Notes under the pieces: generated by a model
Databases searched by the model: none
Told to the model about the DNA's origin: nothing
What the model saw: only the letters and a program-made list of their open reading frames with translations
Position numbers and translations under genes: made by a program
NCBI RefSeq assembly: GCF_002870125.1
Contig: NZ_PNEO01000003.1
Location: 274,934-338,933, forward strand
Source: Burkholderia sp. WAC0059
GTDB lineage: Bacteria > Pseudomonadota > Gammaproteobacteria > Burkholderiales > Burkholderiaceae
DNA length: 64,000 nucleotides
Reading direction: 5' to 3'
In this document: positions 28,550-36,898 of the stretch, piece after piece
Layout of the letters: every line of letters begins with the position of its first letter
Numbering within the stretch: position 1 is the first letter of the stretch

Positions 28550-29035
28550 ATGCCAATTCCGGCTTACATGTGGCTGAAAGACGATGGTGGTTCCGATATC
28601 AAAGGCTCCGTCACCGTTCAGGGACGTGAAGGAAGTATCGAGGTGGTTGGCTTTAGTCATGGCCTGAATCTCCCCGTCGATAGCAATACCGGAAAAATTA
28701 CCGATGCCCGCTCACATTCGCCAATGAGCATCGAGAAAGAATTCGATGCTGCAAGCCCTTACCTGTACAAAGCGGTAGCGAGAGGACAAACCCTGAAATC
28801 GGCTGAGCTGAAGTGGTACAGAATTAACCACGCGGGTCAGGAAGATGTGTACTTCATCATGCTGATCGAAGGGGTAAAGATCACCGGCGTGAACCCCGGC
28901 ATGCCCAACACAAAAATCGCCGGAATGTCACAAGTCAACCACATGGAGGCGGTTTCGCTCATGTATGAGCGAATCACATGGCATTACACGGACGGCAACG
29001 TGAAGTTCACGGATACCTGGAACGAGCGGTCCTGA
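28550..29035 (+). CDS. hcp: Hcp-family type VI secretion tube/carrier protein
   Basis: A 161-residue Hcp1-like protein: MPIPAYMWLKDDGGSDIKGS, EVVGFSHGLNLPVD, HSPMSIEKEFDAASPYLYKA then VARGQTLKSAELKWYRI, and YERITWHYTDGN near the end. Hcp hexamers form the inner tube of T6SS and carry small effectors. It is followed two bases after its stop by the effector gene. No other T6SS structural gene is in the window, so it must work with a system encoded elsewhere. Base composition is visibly more AT-rich than that of the flanks, suggesting transfer. Confidence 0.92.
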   Translation: MPIPAYMWLKDDGGSDIKGSVTVQGREGSIEVVGFSHGLNLPVDSNTGKITDARSHSPMSIEKEFDAASPYLYKAVARGQTLKSAELKWYRINHAGQEDVYFIMLIEGVKITGVNPGMPNTKIAGMSQVNHMEAVSLMYERITWHYTDGNVKFTDTWNERS

Positions 29036-29037
29036 TC

Positions 29038-29556
29038 ATGCCACTACAGGGAAAATTTATCGTCAATAACGAGTCGTTCGAGCCACTAGTCATGTATGGC
29101 GTGGGCACATTCATGGCGTTTTCAGGGAATGATATTTATCGCAACCGGGGTGGATGCAGTGCTGTAAAAGATAAAGGCCCTATTCCTGCCGGGAAATATT
29201 GGATCGTGGACCGGCCTACGGGGGGACTTGCCTCTCGCGGGGAAGCGTGGGTGAAAGACACCCTGAATTCGGCATTGGGCAAACCCTCTCATCACGACGA
29301 GTGGTTTGCACTATATCGTGATGACGGCATGATCGATGACTGGACTTGGGTTAATGGCATCAAACGCGGCAATTTCCGCTTGCATCCTGTAGGTGGGCGG
29401 GGCGTCTCTCTTGGCTGTATAACGCTATGGAGTTATGTTGAGTTTCAGACGCTTCGCCGGGCACTATTGAACACAAAAACGGTTCCTGCCCGAAACTCGG
29501 GATTGAACGCCTATGGTTTGATAGAGATCGTCACCTATGGCAATACTTGCCCATAG
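29038..29556 (+). CDS. Tlde1-like L,D-transpeptidase T6SS effector (DUF2778)
   Basis: A 172-residue protein with DKGPIPAGKYWIVDRP in the middle and the catalytic signature HPVGGRGVSLGCITL containing H116 and C127, the H-P-x7-S-x-G-C pattern of Tlde1-type effectors that cut or exchange D-amino acids in peptidoglycan tetrapeptides. It has no signal peptide, as expected for delivery through Hcp. The gene lies directly between hcp and an overlapping membrane-protein gene, the usual effector/immunity layout. Confidence 0.87.
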   Translation: MPLQGKFIVNNESFEPLVMYGVGTFMAFSGNDIYRNRGGCSAVKDKGPIPAGKYWIVDRPTGGLASRGEAWVKDTLNSALGKPSHHDEWFALYRDDGMIDDWTWVNGIKRGNFRLHPVGGRGVSLGCITLWSYVEFQTLRRALLNTKTVPARNSGLNAYGLIEIVTYGNTCP

Positions 29557-29827
29557 CCTGAAGCTGATCTTCAGGCTACTTCTGCTTATTGGCATCTATG
29601 CGGTAACGCTTCGGTTTGTCCATACTTATCCGTTGGAGATGCCCCCTAATCAGCAGAAGATATTGTTCATACTATCTGATAAGCTGGGTATACGCGATCC
29701 TGATAATCTTTACATTTACGGGTTTGCTGTTTTTGACCTGATTATCGCCATCATTTTATATATGCTGATTACGAATCTATGGCGTCGTTGCCGGGCGAAG
29801 CGTCTAGATCCGCCCACGCATGAATAA
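29537..29827 (+). CDS. Putative immunity protein to the Tlde1-like effector
   Basis: A 96-residue protein with two predicted transmembrane helices (SLKLIFRLLLLIGIYAVTL and FAVFDLIIAIILYMLITNLW) and a short intervening periplasmic stretch including YPLEMPPNQQKI. The start overlaps the effector stop by 20 bases. Because Tlde1 acts in the periplasm, a membrane-anchored protein in this position is most likely its immunity partner. This is inferred from position; no family was recognised. Confidence 0.72.
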   Translation: MAILAHSLKLIFRLLLLIGIYAVTLRFVHTYPLEMPPNQQKILFILSDKLGIRDPDNLYIYGFAVFDLIIAIILYMLITNLWRRCRAKRLDPPTHE

Positions 29828-30033
29828 GGAAACCCGCCCTCTGGCGAGGCATCACTTCCATACCGGCACCGCCGGCGCACATACCTCAAACGGGATACTG
29901 CGCGGGTTTTCCGGGATGCCCGGCGGCCGGAAAGCGCTTTCCTTCGCCGCGCAGTTGTAATACTTTGATGATTGCGCAATCGGCGACGGCAAGCCGCCGC
30001 GGCGCCCATAAGACAAAGCAAAGGAGACGACCC

Positions 30034-31311
30034 TTGAACTGGTATGCCGCGTTGAGCCGCAAGGAACGCACGACCTTTCATTCGGCCCTGGTCGGCTGGG
30101 TGCTCGATGCGTTCGATTTCATGGTGTTCACGTTCGTCGTGACCTCGCTGATGGCGCTCTGGGGGCTCGGCAAGGGGCAGATCGGCCTGCTCAGCACCGT
30201 CAGCCTGTTCTTCTCCGCGTTCGGCGGCTGGCTCGGCGGCATTCTCGCCGACCGCTACGGCCGCGTGCGGGTGCTGCAATGGGTCGTCCTCTGGTTTTCC
30301 GTCTTCACGTTTCTGATCGGCTGCGCGCAGAACGTCGGCCAGCTCTACGCGCTGCGCGCGCTGCAAGGCCTCGGCTTCGGCGGCGAATGGGCCGTCGGCG
30401 CGGTGCTGATCGGCGAGATCGTGCGGCCCGAGCATCGCGGCAAGACGGTCGGCGTCGTGCAAAGCGGCTGGGCGCTCGGCTGGGGACTGGCCGCGGTGCT
30501 CTACACGATCGTGTATTCGGTGCTACCGCAGGCGCTCGCGTGGCGCGCGATGTTCTGGGTCGGCATCCTGCCCGCGCTGCTCGTCTTCTACCTGCGCCGC
30601 CACGTCGACGAACCCGAGAGTTTCCGGCGCGCGCGCCGCGCGGCCGACGCGCCGTCGTTCCTGCGCATTTTCTCGCCGCGCATGCTGGGCACGACGCTCG
30701 GCACGGCGCTCATGTGCACGGGCGTGCAGGGCGGCTATTACGCGATCGCGACGTGGATTCCCGCATTCCTGCGCCTGGAACGCCATCTGTCGGTGATCGG
30801 CACGGGCAGCTATCTCGCCGTGCTGATCGTCGGCTCGTTCATCGGCTACGCGAGCGGCGGCTATCTGTCCGACCGCCTCGGGCGACGCGGCAACATGCTG
30901 CTGTTCGCGCTGCTCTCGGCAGTCTCCACGATCGTCTATACGAAGCTGCCGTTCACGAACGCGCAGATGCTCTACCTTGGGTTCCCGCTCGGCTTTTGCG
31001 CGTCGGGCATTTTCGGGGGCATCGGCGCGCATCTGACCGAGCTGTTTCCGGCCGCGCTGCGGGCCAACGGGCAGAGCTTCGCCTACAACTTCGGGCGCGG
31101 CATCGGCGCGCTGTTTCCGGCGGCCGTCGGCGCGATGAGCGTGAAAACCGGGCTCGGCAACGCGATTTGCCTGCTCGCGGTCGCGGCCAACGCGCTCGTG
31201 TTCGTCACCGTGCTGTTCCTGCCCGAGACGCGCGGCCGGCGGCTCGAAACGATCGACGCCGCCGATGAAGCGGGGGAGCCGCGGCACGAACGCTTGCAGC
31301 GCGGCGTTTGA
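30034..31311 (+). CDS. MFS transporter (metabolite:H+ symporter type)
   Basis: A 425-residue, 12-helix permease. The start is a TTG at 30034, supported by AAGGAGA six bases upstream; an ATG further upstream adds a hydrophilic, unconserved extension. Motifs include LVGWVLDAFDFMVFTFVV (Asp-bearing helix 1 typical of sialate/aromatic-acid symporters), GGILADRYGRVRVL (motif A) and LQGLGFGGEWAVGAVLIGE. It precedes an amidohydrolase gene by 108 bases, a common pair in which the permease imports the hydrolase substrate, probably a lactone or carboxylate. Confidence 0.9.
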   Translation: MNWYAALSRKERTTFHSALVGWVLDAFDFMVFTFVVTSLMALWGLGKGQIGLLSTVSLFFSAFGGWLGGILADRYGRVRVLQWVVLWFSVFTFLIGCAQNVGQLYALRALQGLGFGGEWAVGAVLIGEIVRPEHRGKTVGVVQSGWALGWGLAAVLYTIVYSVLPQALAWRAMFWVGILPALLVFYLRRHVDEPESFRRARRAADAPSFLRIFSPRMLGTTLGTALMCTGVQGGYYAIATWIPAFLRLERHLSVIGTGSYLAVLIVGSFIGYASGGYLSDRLGRRGNMLLFALLSAVSTIVYTKLPFTNAQMLYLGFPLGFCASGIFGGIGAHLTELFPAALRANGQSFAYNFGRGIGALFPAAVGAMSVKTGLGNAICLLAVAANALVFVTVLFLPETRGRRLETIDAADEAGEPRHERLQRGV

Positions 31312-31419
31312 GCAGACGGGGCGGGCCTCCTGTACATTCGTCGATGCCGCATTCGTCCGCATTCGTCCATAGGGGTCCGGCGAGCCGGGCCCGAGCGCCA
31401 TTCCGGAGAGATGCCTGAG

Positions 31420-32310
31420 ATGACCACGACTTCCGCCGACGGCCAGCCGCCGCTTTGTCCGCCGCCGCCCGCGACGCAGCGCGGGCCTTCCGCCTTCGCG
31501 ATGCCGCCGGGCGCCGTCGATACGCACGCCCACGTGATCGGTTCGCCGCCGCGCGACCCGTGGATGCCCGATCGCAGCTATACGCCGTCGCCCGTCGCGC
31601 CGGAGCAATACCTCCGGATGCTCGACGACGTCGGCACGCAATACGGCGTGCTGGTCCAGGTGAGCGTGCATGGCCAGAACAACCGCCTGATGCTCGAGAC
31701 GCTCGCCGCGCATCGCGACCGGCTGCGCGGCGTCGTGGTGCCGTCGCTCGGGCTGGCCGATGCCGAATATCGGGCGATGAAAGAGGCGGGGGCCGTCGGC
31801 CTGCGGGTCAACGTGCTGTTCGGCGGCGGTGGAATCGACTTCTCGCAACTGGCCGAGTACGACGCGCTGGCGCGGGACTGGGGCTGGCATCTGCAGTTTC
31901 TGCTCGACGCGCGGGAATTACCCACGCTCGCGCCGTCGCTTGCGCAGCTACGCTCGACGATCGTCATCGACCACATGGGCCATCTGCCGACGACGGCCGG
32001 CGTCGCTTCGCCGGGCTTCCGGCAGCTCGTCGGGCTCGTGCGCGACGGCGCGTGGGTCAAGCTCTCGGGCGCCTACCGGCTCAGCGATGCCGAGCCGCCA
32101 TATGCCGACACGGTCGGCTACGCGCAGGCGCTGATCGAGGCGGCGCCGCAGCGCTGCGTCTGGGGTTCCGATTGGCCGCACGTCGCGCTGTGGCGCACGA
32201 TGCCGACGGTGGGCCAGTTGCTCGATACGCTCGCGCTGTGGGCACCCGATCCGGCGGTACGGGATGCAATCCTGACGACGAACGCGCAGCAGTTGTATGG
32301 GTTTCGGTGA
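31420..32310 (+). CDS. Amidohydrolase (2-pyrone-4,6-dicarboxylate hydrolase-like)
   Basis: A TIM-barrel hydrolase of 296 residues: GAVDTHAHVIGSP (metal HxH), GTQYGVLVQVSVHGQNN, TIVIDHMGHLP, KLSGAYRLS and the late metal Asp in CVWGSDWPHVALW. These place it with lactonases of the PDC-hydrolase group acting on aromatic-degradation lactones. The ATG at 31420 is preferred because GGAGAG is ten bases upstream; ATG 31411 would leave only one base of spacing. It is paired with the MFS gene and followed closely by an IS element, which has not disrupted it. Confidence 0.86.
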   Translation: MTTTSADGQPPLCPPPPATQRGPSAFAMPPGAVDTHAHVIGSPPRDPWMPDRSYTPSPVAPEQYLRMLDDVGTQYGVLVQVSVHGQNNRLMLETLAAHRDRLRGVVVPSLGLADAEYRAMKEAGAVGLRVNVLFGGGGIDFSQLAEYDALARDWGWHLQFLLDARELPTLAPSLAQLRSTIVIDHMGHLPTTAGVASPGFRQLVGLVRDGAWVKLSGAYRLSDAEPPYADTVGYAQALIEAAPQRCVWGSDWPHVALWRTMPTVGQLLDTLALWAPDPAVRDAILTTNAQQLYGFR

Positions 32311-33861
32311 GGGTTGACCGCCAGGGGGCTCGATGTCGGCTCCGCGCGCCAATGTCAAAGCCATTCTCAAATGTCCGCTTTCCAGCCAGATAGAAATGTC
32401 CGGTTTTGCGGCAGTTTTGGTTCTGTTTCTTTTTATGTTTGTGGGGTGGGGCGGCGCAGCCGCCCCCCGTTCAGGCAGTGGGTTCTGCATGAGTTGACCG
32501 AGTGCCTCGTTGTAGTCGGCGAGTGAGATTTCCCGCTGCTTCTTCAGACCGATGAGCGCTTTCTTCGCGCGCACCGCTTCGCCAACATGTGTCCGCGAAG
32601 GCGAGCCTGCTGCGCGCCGATCGTCACGTATGTCCTGTAGCGAGCGTGCCACCGCCAGCGCATTCGCGAGCCGCTTGTTATCGACTTCCGCCCCCTGGTC
32701 AATGTTCGTGATCCGGTCATACTCGCGATACGGCAGGACGCGCCCATCGGCCTGTACTTCGATGCTGCCATCCGGATACTCGACGACTTCCACGTACTCA
32801 TGGACCAGGCGACGATTGGCCAGTGTGTCCTCCAGCAGGTACATCACGCGGTCGTATTGCACGGTGAGCGAATGCGTGACCTTGCGTGGTACCCGGTACG
32901 CCAGAACCTGTCGCAGATCCTCATCCTCGCGTAGCTCACGATGGGCGTTGTGCCCGCTTGCGGGAGGTTTTGCAAAGCGCCGGTTGAAGTCCGCGATGAA
33001 CGAGGGCGCATACGCATTGGCCGCCTCCCGCGTGCTGATGCCCCGCAGCCGCAACTCCTTCACCAGCCGGTCCTGCAACGTCAGGTTGGCCCGCTCCACA
33101 CGACCCTTGGCCTGACTCGAGTTCGCACAGAACGTCTCGATGTTGAGCTCGTACAGCGCGCGGCCAAACTGCGTGACGCCTTTGCCCGCGGTCTCCGAGC
33201 GACCCCTCACGTAAAAGACGCTGGCCTTGTCGCTGTAGAACGCGACCGGCTTGCCATGCGCCACCAGATACTTCGACAGCGCCTCGAAATAGCTGAAGGT
33301 CGACCCGGTCGCCGTAAAGTACAGGGTCATCAGCCGACCCGTTGCATCGTCGATGAACACCAGCAGCGTGCAGGCTGGCGCCCGGTCCTCGAACCAGCGA
33401 TGATCGCTACCATCGATCTGGATCAGTTCGCCCAGGCACGCACGGCGGTTACGCGGCTGGCAGACCTTCGGCGGCCGTTGCGCACGCGGCACCCAGAGTC
33501 CGGCGTCGTACATCCATTGCCGCACCGTTTCCTTCGCCAGCCGGATGCCGTGACACTCGCAGAGTTTCTCGCACGCCAGCGTCGGTCCGAAATCCGCATA
33601 GCGTTCCCGGATGATGGCCAGCACGCGGGCCCGCAGATTCATCGAAAACCGCCGGTTACTCGGCCTGCCACGTTTGGCCGAAACCAGACCGGCCGCCCCG
33701 GCGGCCTCGAAGCGGCGTCTCAGACGCGACACCTGACGCTCGCTCAGTCCCAGTTGCCCAGCGGCGCGCACGCCGCTCAGACGTCCTTCAACGACCGATT
33801 CGATGATCTTGACGCGTCGTAGCTCGTTCATGCTGATCGTCACCAGTCCTGGTTCGTTCAT
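31948..33861 (-). CDS. ISNCY-family transposase with read-through tail
   Basis: Starts at ATG 33861 with GGAG seven bases upstream. The N-terminus carries a helix-turn-helix (RVKIIESVVEGRLSGVRAAG then QLGLSERQVSRLRRRF); the DDE integrase core has the Asp of LIQIDGSDHRWFEDR, the Asp of PVAFYSDKASVFYVRG and the Glu of QAKGRVERANLTLQD. No stop occurs inside the element, so the frame continues about 140 codons antisense to the amidohydrolase gene. The last part is therefore host sequence, not transposase; the functional protein should be about 500 residues. Confidence 0.85.
   Translation of the reverse strand: MNEPGLVTISMNELRRVKIIESVVEGRLSGVRAAGQLGLSERQVSRLRRRFEAAGAAGLVSAKRGRPSNRRFSMNLRARVLAIIRERYADFGPTLACEKLCECHGIRLAKETVRQWMYDAGLWVPRAQRPPKVCQPRNRRACLGELIQIDGSDHRWFEDRAPACTLLVFIDDATGRLMTLYFTATGSTFSYFEALSKYLVAHGKPVAFYSDKASVFYVRGRSETAGKGVTQFGRALYELNIETFCANSSQAKGRVERANLTLQDRLVKELRLRGISTREAANAYAPSFIADFNRRFAKPPASGHNAHRELREDEDLRQVLAYRVPRKVTHSLTVQYDRVMYLLEDTLANRRLVHEYVEVVEYPDGSIEVQADGRVLPYREYDRITNIDQGAEVDNKRLANALAVARSLQDIRDDRRAAGSPSRTHVGEAVRAKKALIGLKKQREISLADYNEALGQLMQNPLPERGAAAPPHPTNIKRNRTKTAAKPDISIWLESGHLRMALTLARGADIEPPGGQPSPKPIQLLRVRRQDCIPYRRIGCPQRERIEQLAHRRHRAPQRDVRPIGTPDAALRRRLDQRLRVADRVGIWRLGIAEPVGARELDPRAVAHEPDELPEARRSDAGRRRQMAHVVDDDRRA
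32371..32407 (+). repeat. Left inverted repeat of the IS element
   Basis: Contains ATGTCCGCTTTCCAGCCAG followed by ATAGAAATGTCCGGTT, matching the complement of the right end (33911-33946) with a one-base gap and a few mismatches. The doubled ATGTCCG suggests two transposase sites in each end. Confidence 0.8.
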
Positions 33862-33910
33862 GGCAGGCTCCGCCGGATTGCGCGTCGACAGCATGCGCCC
33901 CGGGCAGGCC

Positions 33911-33946
33911 TGAACCGGACATTTCTAACTGGCTCAAACCGGACAT
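33911..33946 (-). repeat. Right inverted repeat of the IS element
   Basis: Read on the minus strand it gives ATGTCCGGTTTGAGCCAG then TTAGAAATGTCCGGTT, the counterpart of the left end. Confidence 0.8.
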
Positions 33947-34058
33947 TACTAAATAGCCATTACACCACTCAGGTTGATAATTTATATTATGTTAAATTTA
34001 TGTTGCATATCAGATTCAGGCGTTACGGCGCGCCCGGGCCCTCGCAAGGCAGCCATTT

Positions 34059-34090
34059 GCGCCGCAGCGTCCTTATGCACGCTGCGGCGC
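34059..34090 (-). terminator. Strong hairpin after the effector gene
   Basis: Perfect 12-base arms GCGCCGCAGCGT and ACGCTGCGGCGC with an 8-base loop lie four bases after the stop of the 34095-35453 gene. No T run follows on the minus strand, so it may be a terminator or a 3' stabiliser. Confidence 0.6.
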
Positions 34091-34094
34091 ATGT

Positions 34095-35453
34095 TCAATC
34101 CCTGTTGGCACCTTCCACCATGGCAGTCAATTCGTCCCACGAACTCACTTTCGCCGACAAGTAACCCCGTTGCAAATGCGTCTGGTTTTCTTTCAATAGC
34201 GTATCCAATGGGGCCTCGTCGATGCGGCGTATCTGGGCATTGATAAACCGGGCGGTTTCCGGACTGAACTCCGCGCTTTCGGTACCGGCTTCCCTGGCAA
34301 GATGCAGTATGGCAATGGCAGGCATCAGCGAGGTTTCCAGATAATTCGGGGCCTTGTAATCCTCAAGGTGGCGCTTTTCCTGCGACGTGAGTTTCGCCGG
34401 ATCTTTTTCGCCGAGATGCCTATTCAAACCATTGCTTAAGGTCTGCAGTTGCAGCAGCGTGATTTCCTTATGTATCGAGGCAATGAACTCCTCGGGCGAC
34501 GCCGGCTTGTCCAACGGTTCCGAGGTGATGCCGGATTGCGTTCGATAGCTCGTCGAAGTACTTTTGATTGCCTTGCCGGTATGCGCCAGTGTTAGCCCGG
34601 TCCCGGTATGCTGGCTGGTGTCGCCTACGCTGTGCGGCAGGTCGATCGGGTAATGCCGCACCTCGCCTTGTTTGAACATGGTCTGGCGGGTCAGCGGCAT
34701 ACCGACCGGCCCAATTTCGATAAATTTTTGTCTGGTTGCGTTCTTGGGAGTGGGTTCCAGTTTGTACTCGATAAGGACATCGGCGGAATCCACCTCGGAG
34801 GCCGGCAGCTTCTGATAGTTCCGGTTGGCAAAGCCGCCGGCCATGAAGGCCGACGCCAGTGTCCAGCGGTGGAAATGCTGCCGCTCTTCGGCCCCCTGCG
34901 CTCCCCCGCCCACGGAGTACAGATGCGACCGCAGGTTCCAGCCCTGCTCCTTGTTTTCCATGAGGTAAATTTTGGAAAACAGTGGAGAGACCGCGGATTT
35001 GATAGACGCAGCAGTACGACGCTCATCGTTGGTCGCGATGTGGCGCAGGATGCTAATCAAATCGCCGGAGGAAATGTCATCGATATTGCCGGTGAGGCCC
35101 TCCTTGCCGCCATGACCCAATTCGTTTTCCTGGGAAAACGCTTTATAGCGCTCCTGAATGGTCTCGTATACGCGTCGATAAGTCATTTCATCTACACGAG
35201 CCCTGAAGGCCGCTACATTCTGCGCCGCCATCACACGGTTCGCAGCCTGCTTGAGCGTGATCCTGGGTTTCTTTTCGGCAGAGCTGGCCGAGTCGCCCGC
35301 CTCGGGGGCATTCGTCCCGACAAGGCCGCTCAGTTGCGAAGAGGTGCCGGCTTTATCACGTGGCGGTTTCTTCTGTTCGACAGCAGCCGTATCTTCTTCG
35401 TCCGCGTCATGGAGAGGAACGTCCGACACATCGACGGGGGCAACAATCTTCAT
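34095..35453 (-). CDS. Unrecognised protein, candidate type III secreted effector
   Basis: A 452-residue protein I cannot assign to a family. There is no signal peptide or membrane helix. The first 65 residues are disordered-looking and rich in Ser, Ala, Pro, Asp and Glu (TSSQLSGLVGTNAPEAGDSA), as in type III effectors. A helical body follows with YRRVYETIQERYKAFSQENE, a Gly/His/Trp-rich core (SHLYSVGGGAQGAEERQHFH then RWTLASAFMAGGFANRNY) and a Glu/Leu-rich C-terminal third. A PIP-box promoter lies upstream and an IS element downstream; composition is less GC-rich than the flanks. GAGGAT precedes the ATG. The effector call is inferred from promoter and N-terminus, not from homology. Confidence 0.62.
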   Translation of the reverse strand: MKIVAPVDVSDVPLHDADEEDTAAVEQKKPPRDKAGTSSQLSGLVGTNAPEAGDSASSAEKKPRITLKQAANRVMAAQNVAAFRARVDEMTYRRVYETIQERYKAFSQENELGHGGKEGLTGNIDDISSGDLISILRHIATNDERRTAASIKSAVSPLFSKIYLMENKEQGWNLRSHLYSVGGGAQGAEERQHFHRWTLASAFMAGGFANRNYQKLPASEVDSADVLIEYKLEPTPKNATRQKFIEIGPVGMPLTRQTMFKQGEVRHYPIDLPHSVGDTSQHTGTGLTLAHTGKAIKSTSTSYRTQSGITSEPLDKPASPEEFIASIHKEITLLQLQTLSNGLNRHLGEKDPAKLTSQEKRHLEDYKAPNYLETSLMPAIAILHLAREAGTESAEFSPETARFINAQIRRIDEAPLDTLLKENQTHLQRGYLSAKVSSWDELTAMVEGANRD

Positions 35454-35514
35454 GCTGGATCCTCGAGCAGGTAAGTGAAGTGTGCAGCCGGGAAAAGCGG
35501 CTGGTCGTACCCAT

Positions 35515-35575
35515 AGTCTGCCCAAACCGTCGGGATCAGTAAGTCACCGAACGAAGATTCCGATCGAAATGCGAA
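35515..35575 (-). promoter_or_regulatory. PIP box / hrpII box promoter of the effector candidate
   Basis: On the minus strand, TTCGC (35575-35571) is followed by exactly 15 bases, TTCGT (35555-35551), exactly 30 bases and CAGACT (35520-35515). This is a full match to TTCGB-N15-TTCGB-N30-32-YANNNT, the promoter recognised by HrpX/HrpB-type AraC activators of type III secretion in Xanthomonas, Ralstonia and related plant-associated bacteria. The start codon is 61 bases further on. Confidence 0.78.
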
Positions 35576-35690
35576 ACTGGCCACCGTGTGCTCGAACACC
35601 GCTGTAGCGGACGCGGCGTAGCGCAAGCCTCCATACGTCGGACGTTAGCCGTCAGGAAGCGCGAAGCCACCGCGCGCCGGGAACAGCAAA

Positions 35691-36764
35691 TCACTTTTGT
35701 CCGCCCTCTTTCCACTCCGCCGCCAGTTGCCGGACCAGATCGGCCGCCGGCAATTCGCGCGCGAGCGGCGCGCCCTGTCCGGCCCATTGCACGGCGAAGT
35801 CGTGCATGCCCTGTTTCGCGGCCGCGGCGTTCAGCCGTTTCGTTGCGTCGTAGGTTACCGGATAGGCCGGCGGCCGCGGGCCGACCTCCGCTTCGCCGTA
35901 TTCGACGAGCCGGTTGACGATCCCGCGTGCCGGGCGGCCCGACAGCACCGTCGTCAGCCGGGTCCTGGCGGCGCGTTCGCTTTTCAGGCTTTCCCGGTAA
36001 GGACCGTTCGCCGCCGATTCGGGGCACAGCAGGAACGCCGTGCCGAGTTGCACGGCCGATGCGCCGAGGTCCAGCATCGCGCGGATGCCCTGTCCGTCCA
36101 TCACGCCGCCGGCGGCGATCACGGGCAGCCTCGTCTGCCGGAGCAGCAGCCGGACGAGCACGGCCGTGCTCAGTTGCTCGTCGGGCGCGTCCGGATCGAA
36201 CATGCCGCGATGGCCGCCCGCCTCGATGCCCTGCGCGACGATCGCGTCGATGCCGGCTGCTTCGATCGCCGCGGCCTCGCCGGGGTTGGTCGCGGTCGCG
36301 GCGGTCCTGATTCCCGCGTCCCGCAGCGCGCGAACATGCGCTTGCGGGGGCAGCCCGAAATGGAAGCTGACCACGGCGGGCCGCTCGTCGAGCAGCATTT
36401 GCAGGAAGGCGTCGTCGCCGACGAACGTCCTGTAGATCTCGTCGAGCGACGTCGGCGCATCGGCTTCGCACTCGGCGAAAAGCGGGTCGAGATACCAGAG
36501 CCAGGCTCGCTCGCGTTCGCCGTCGCGCTGCGCGGGCGCGTGACAGAAGACGTTCACGTTAAAGGGGCGAGCGGTCAGCGCGCGGGTGTCGCGAATCATC
36601 CGGCGCGCCTCGTCCGCCGTGCTCGCGCCGACGCCGAGCGAGCCGAGCCCGCCGGCGTCCGACACCGCCGCGGCCAGCTTCGGCGTGGACACGCCCGCCA
36701 TCGGCGCCTGAATGATCGGGTACTCGATGCCCCACTGCGCCGCGAATCGACTGAATGCATTCAT
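35691..36764 (-). CDS. Nitronate monooxygenase-like flavoprotein
   Basis: A 357-residue FMN TIM-barrel enzyme. Motifs are [51 protein letters not shown] (with the catalytic-region His), [20 protein letters not shown] and [16 protein letters not shown]. Class I nitronate monooxygenases detoxify propionate-3-nitronate; other members are 2-oxo flavin reductases. The start at MNAFSRF is the family start. Third gene of a minus-strand run MFS - SnoaL - NMO. Confidence 0.9.
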   Translation of the reverse strand: MNAFSRFAAQWGIEYPIIQAPMAGVSTPKLAAAVSDAGGLGSLGVGASTADEARRMIRDTRALTARPFNVNVFCHAPAQRDGERERAWLWYLDPLFAECEADAPTSLDEIYRTFVGDDAFLQMLLDERPAVVSFHFGLPPQAHVRALRDAGIRTAATATNPGEAAAIEAAGIDAIVAQGIEAGGHRGMFDPDAPDEQLSTAVLVRLLLRQTRLPVIAAGGVMDGQGIRAMLDLGASAVQLGTAFLLCPESAANGPYRESLKSERAARTRLTTVLSGRPARGIVNRLVEYGEAEVGPRPPAYPVTYDATKRLNAAAAKQGMHDFAVQWAGQGAPLARELPAADLVRQLAAEWKEGGQK

Positions 36765-36898
36765 CGCCGTTTCTCTCCGATGATCGTTCCGGCCGGCTGC
36801 GAACCGGCCCATTGCCGAGCATGCCATTTCGATGCCGGCCATGCGCGCCGGGTGTCCGGCGTGCTCGAAAAGGCCTGAAAATACGGGCTACCGCGCGC

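Larger units (their letters stand above)
32363..33954. mobile_element. ISNCY-type insertion sequence
   Basis: About 1.59 kb bounded by imperfect inverted repeats (both carry ATGTCCG...AGCCAG-NN-AGAAATGTCCGGTT). A direct repeat AGCCATT occurs at 32359-32365 and 33955-33961 and may be the target duplication, so the ends are certain to within a few bases only. The transposase gene is inside, on the minus strand. The element separates the amidohydrolase gene from the putative effector. Confidence 0.82.

Noticed and set aside
28227..28577. The whole 116-codon plus-strand frame as a functional gene
   Set aside because: Only the middle part resembles SctU; the start and end are unrelated and it overlaps the hcp start, so it was called a remnant.
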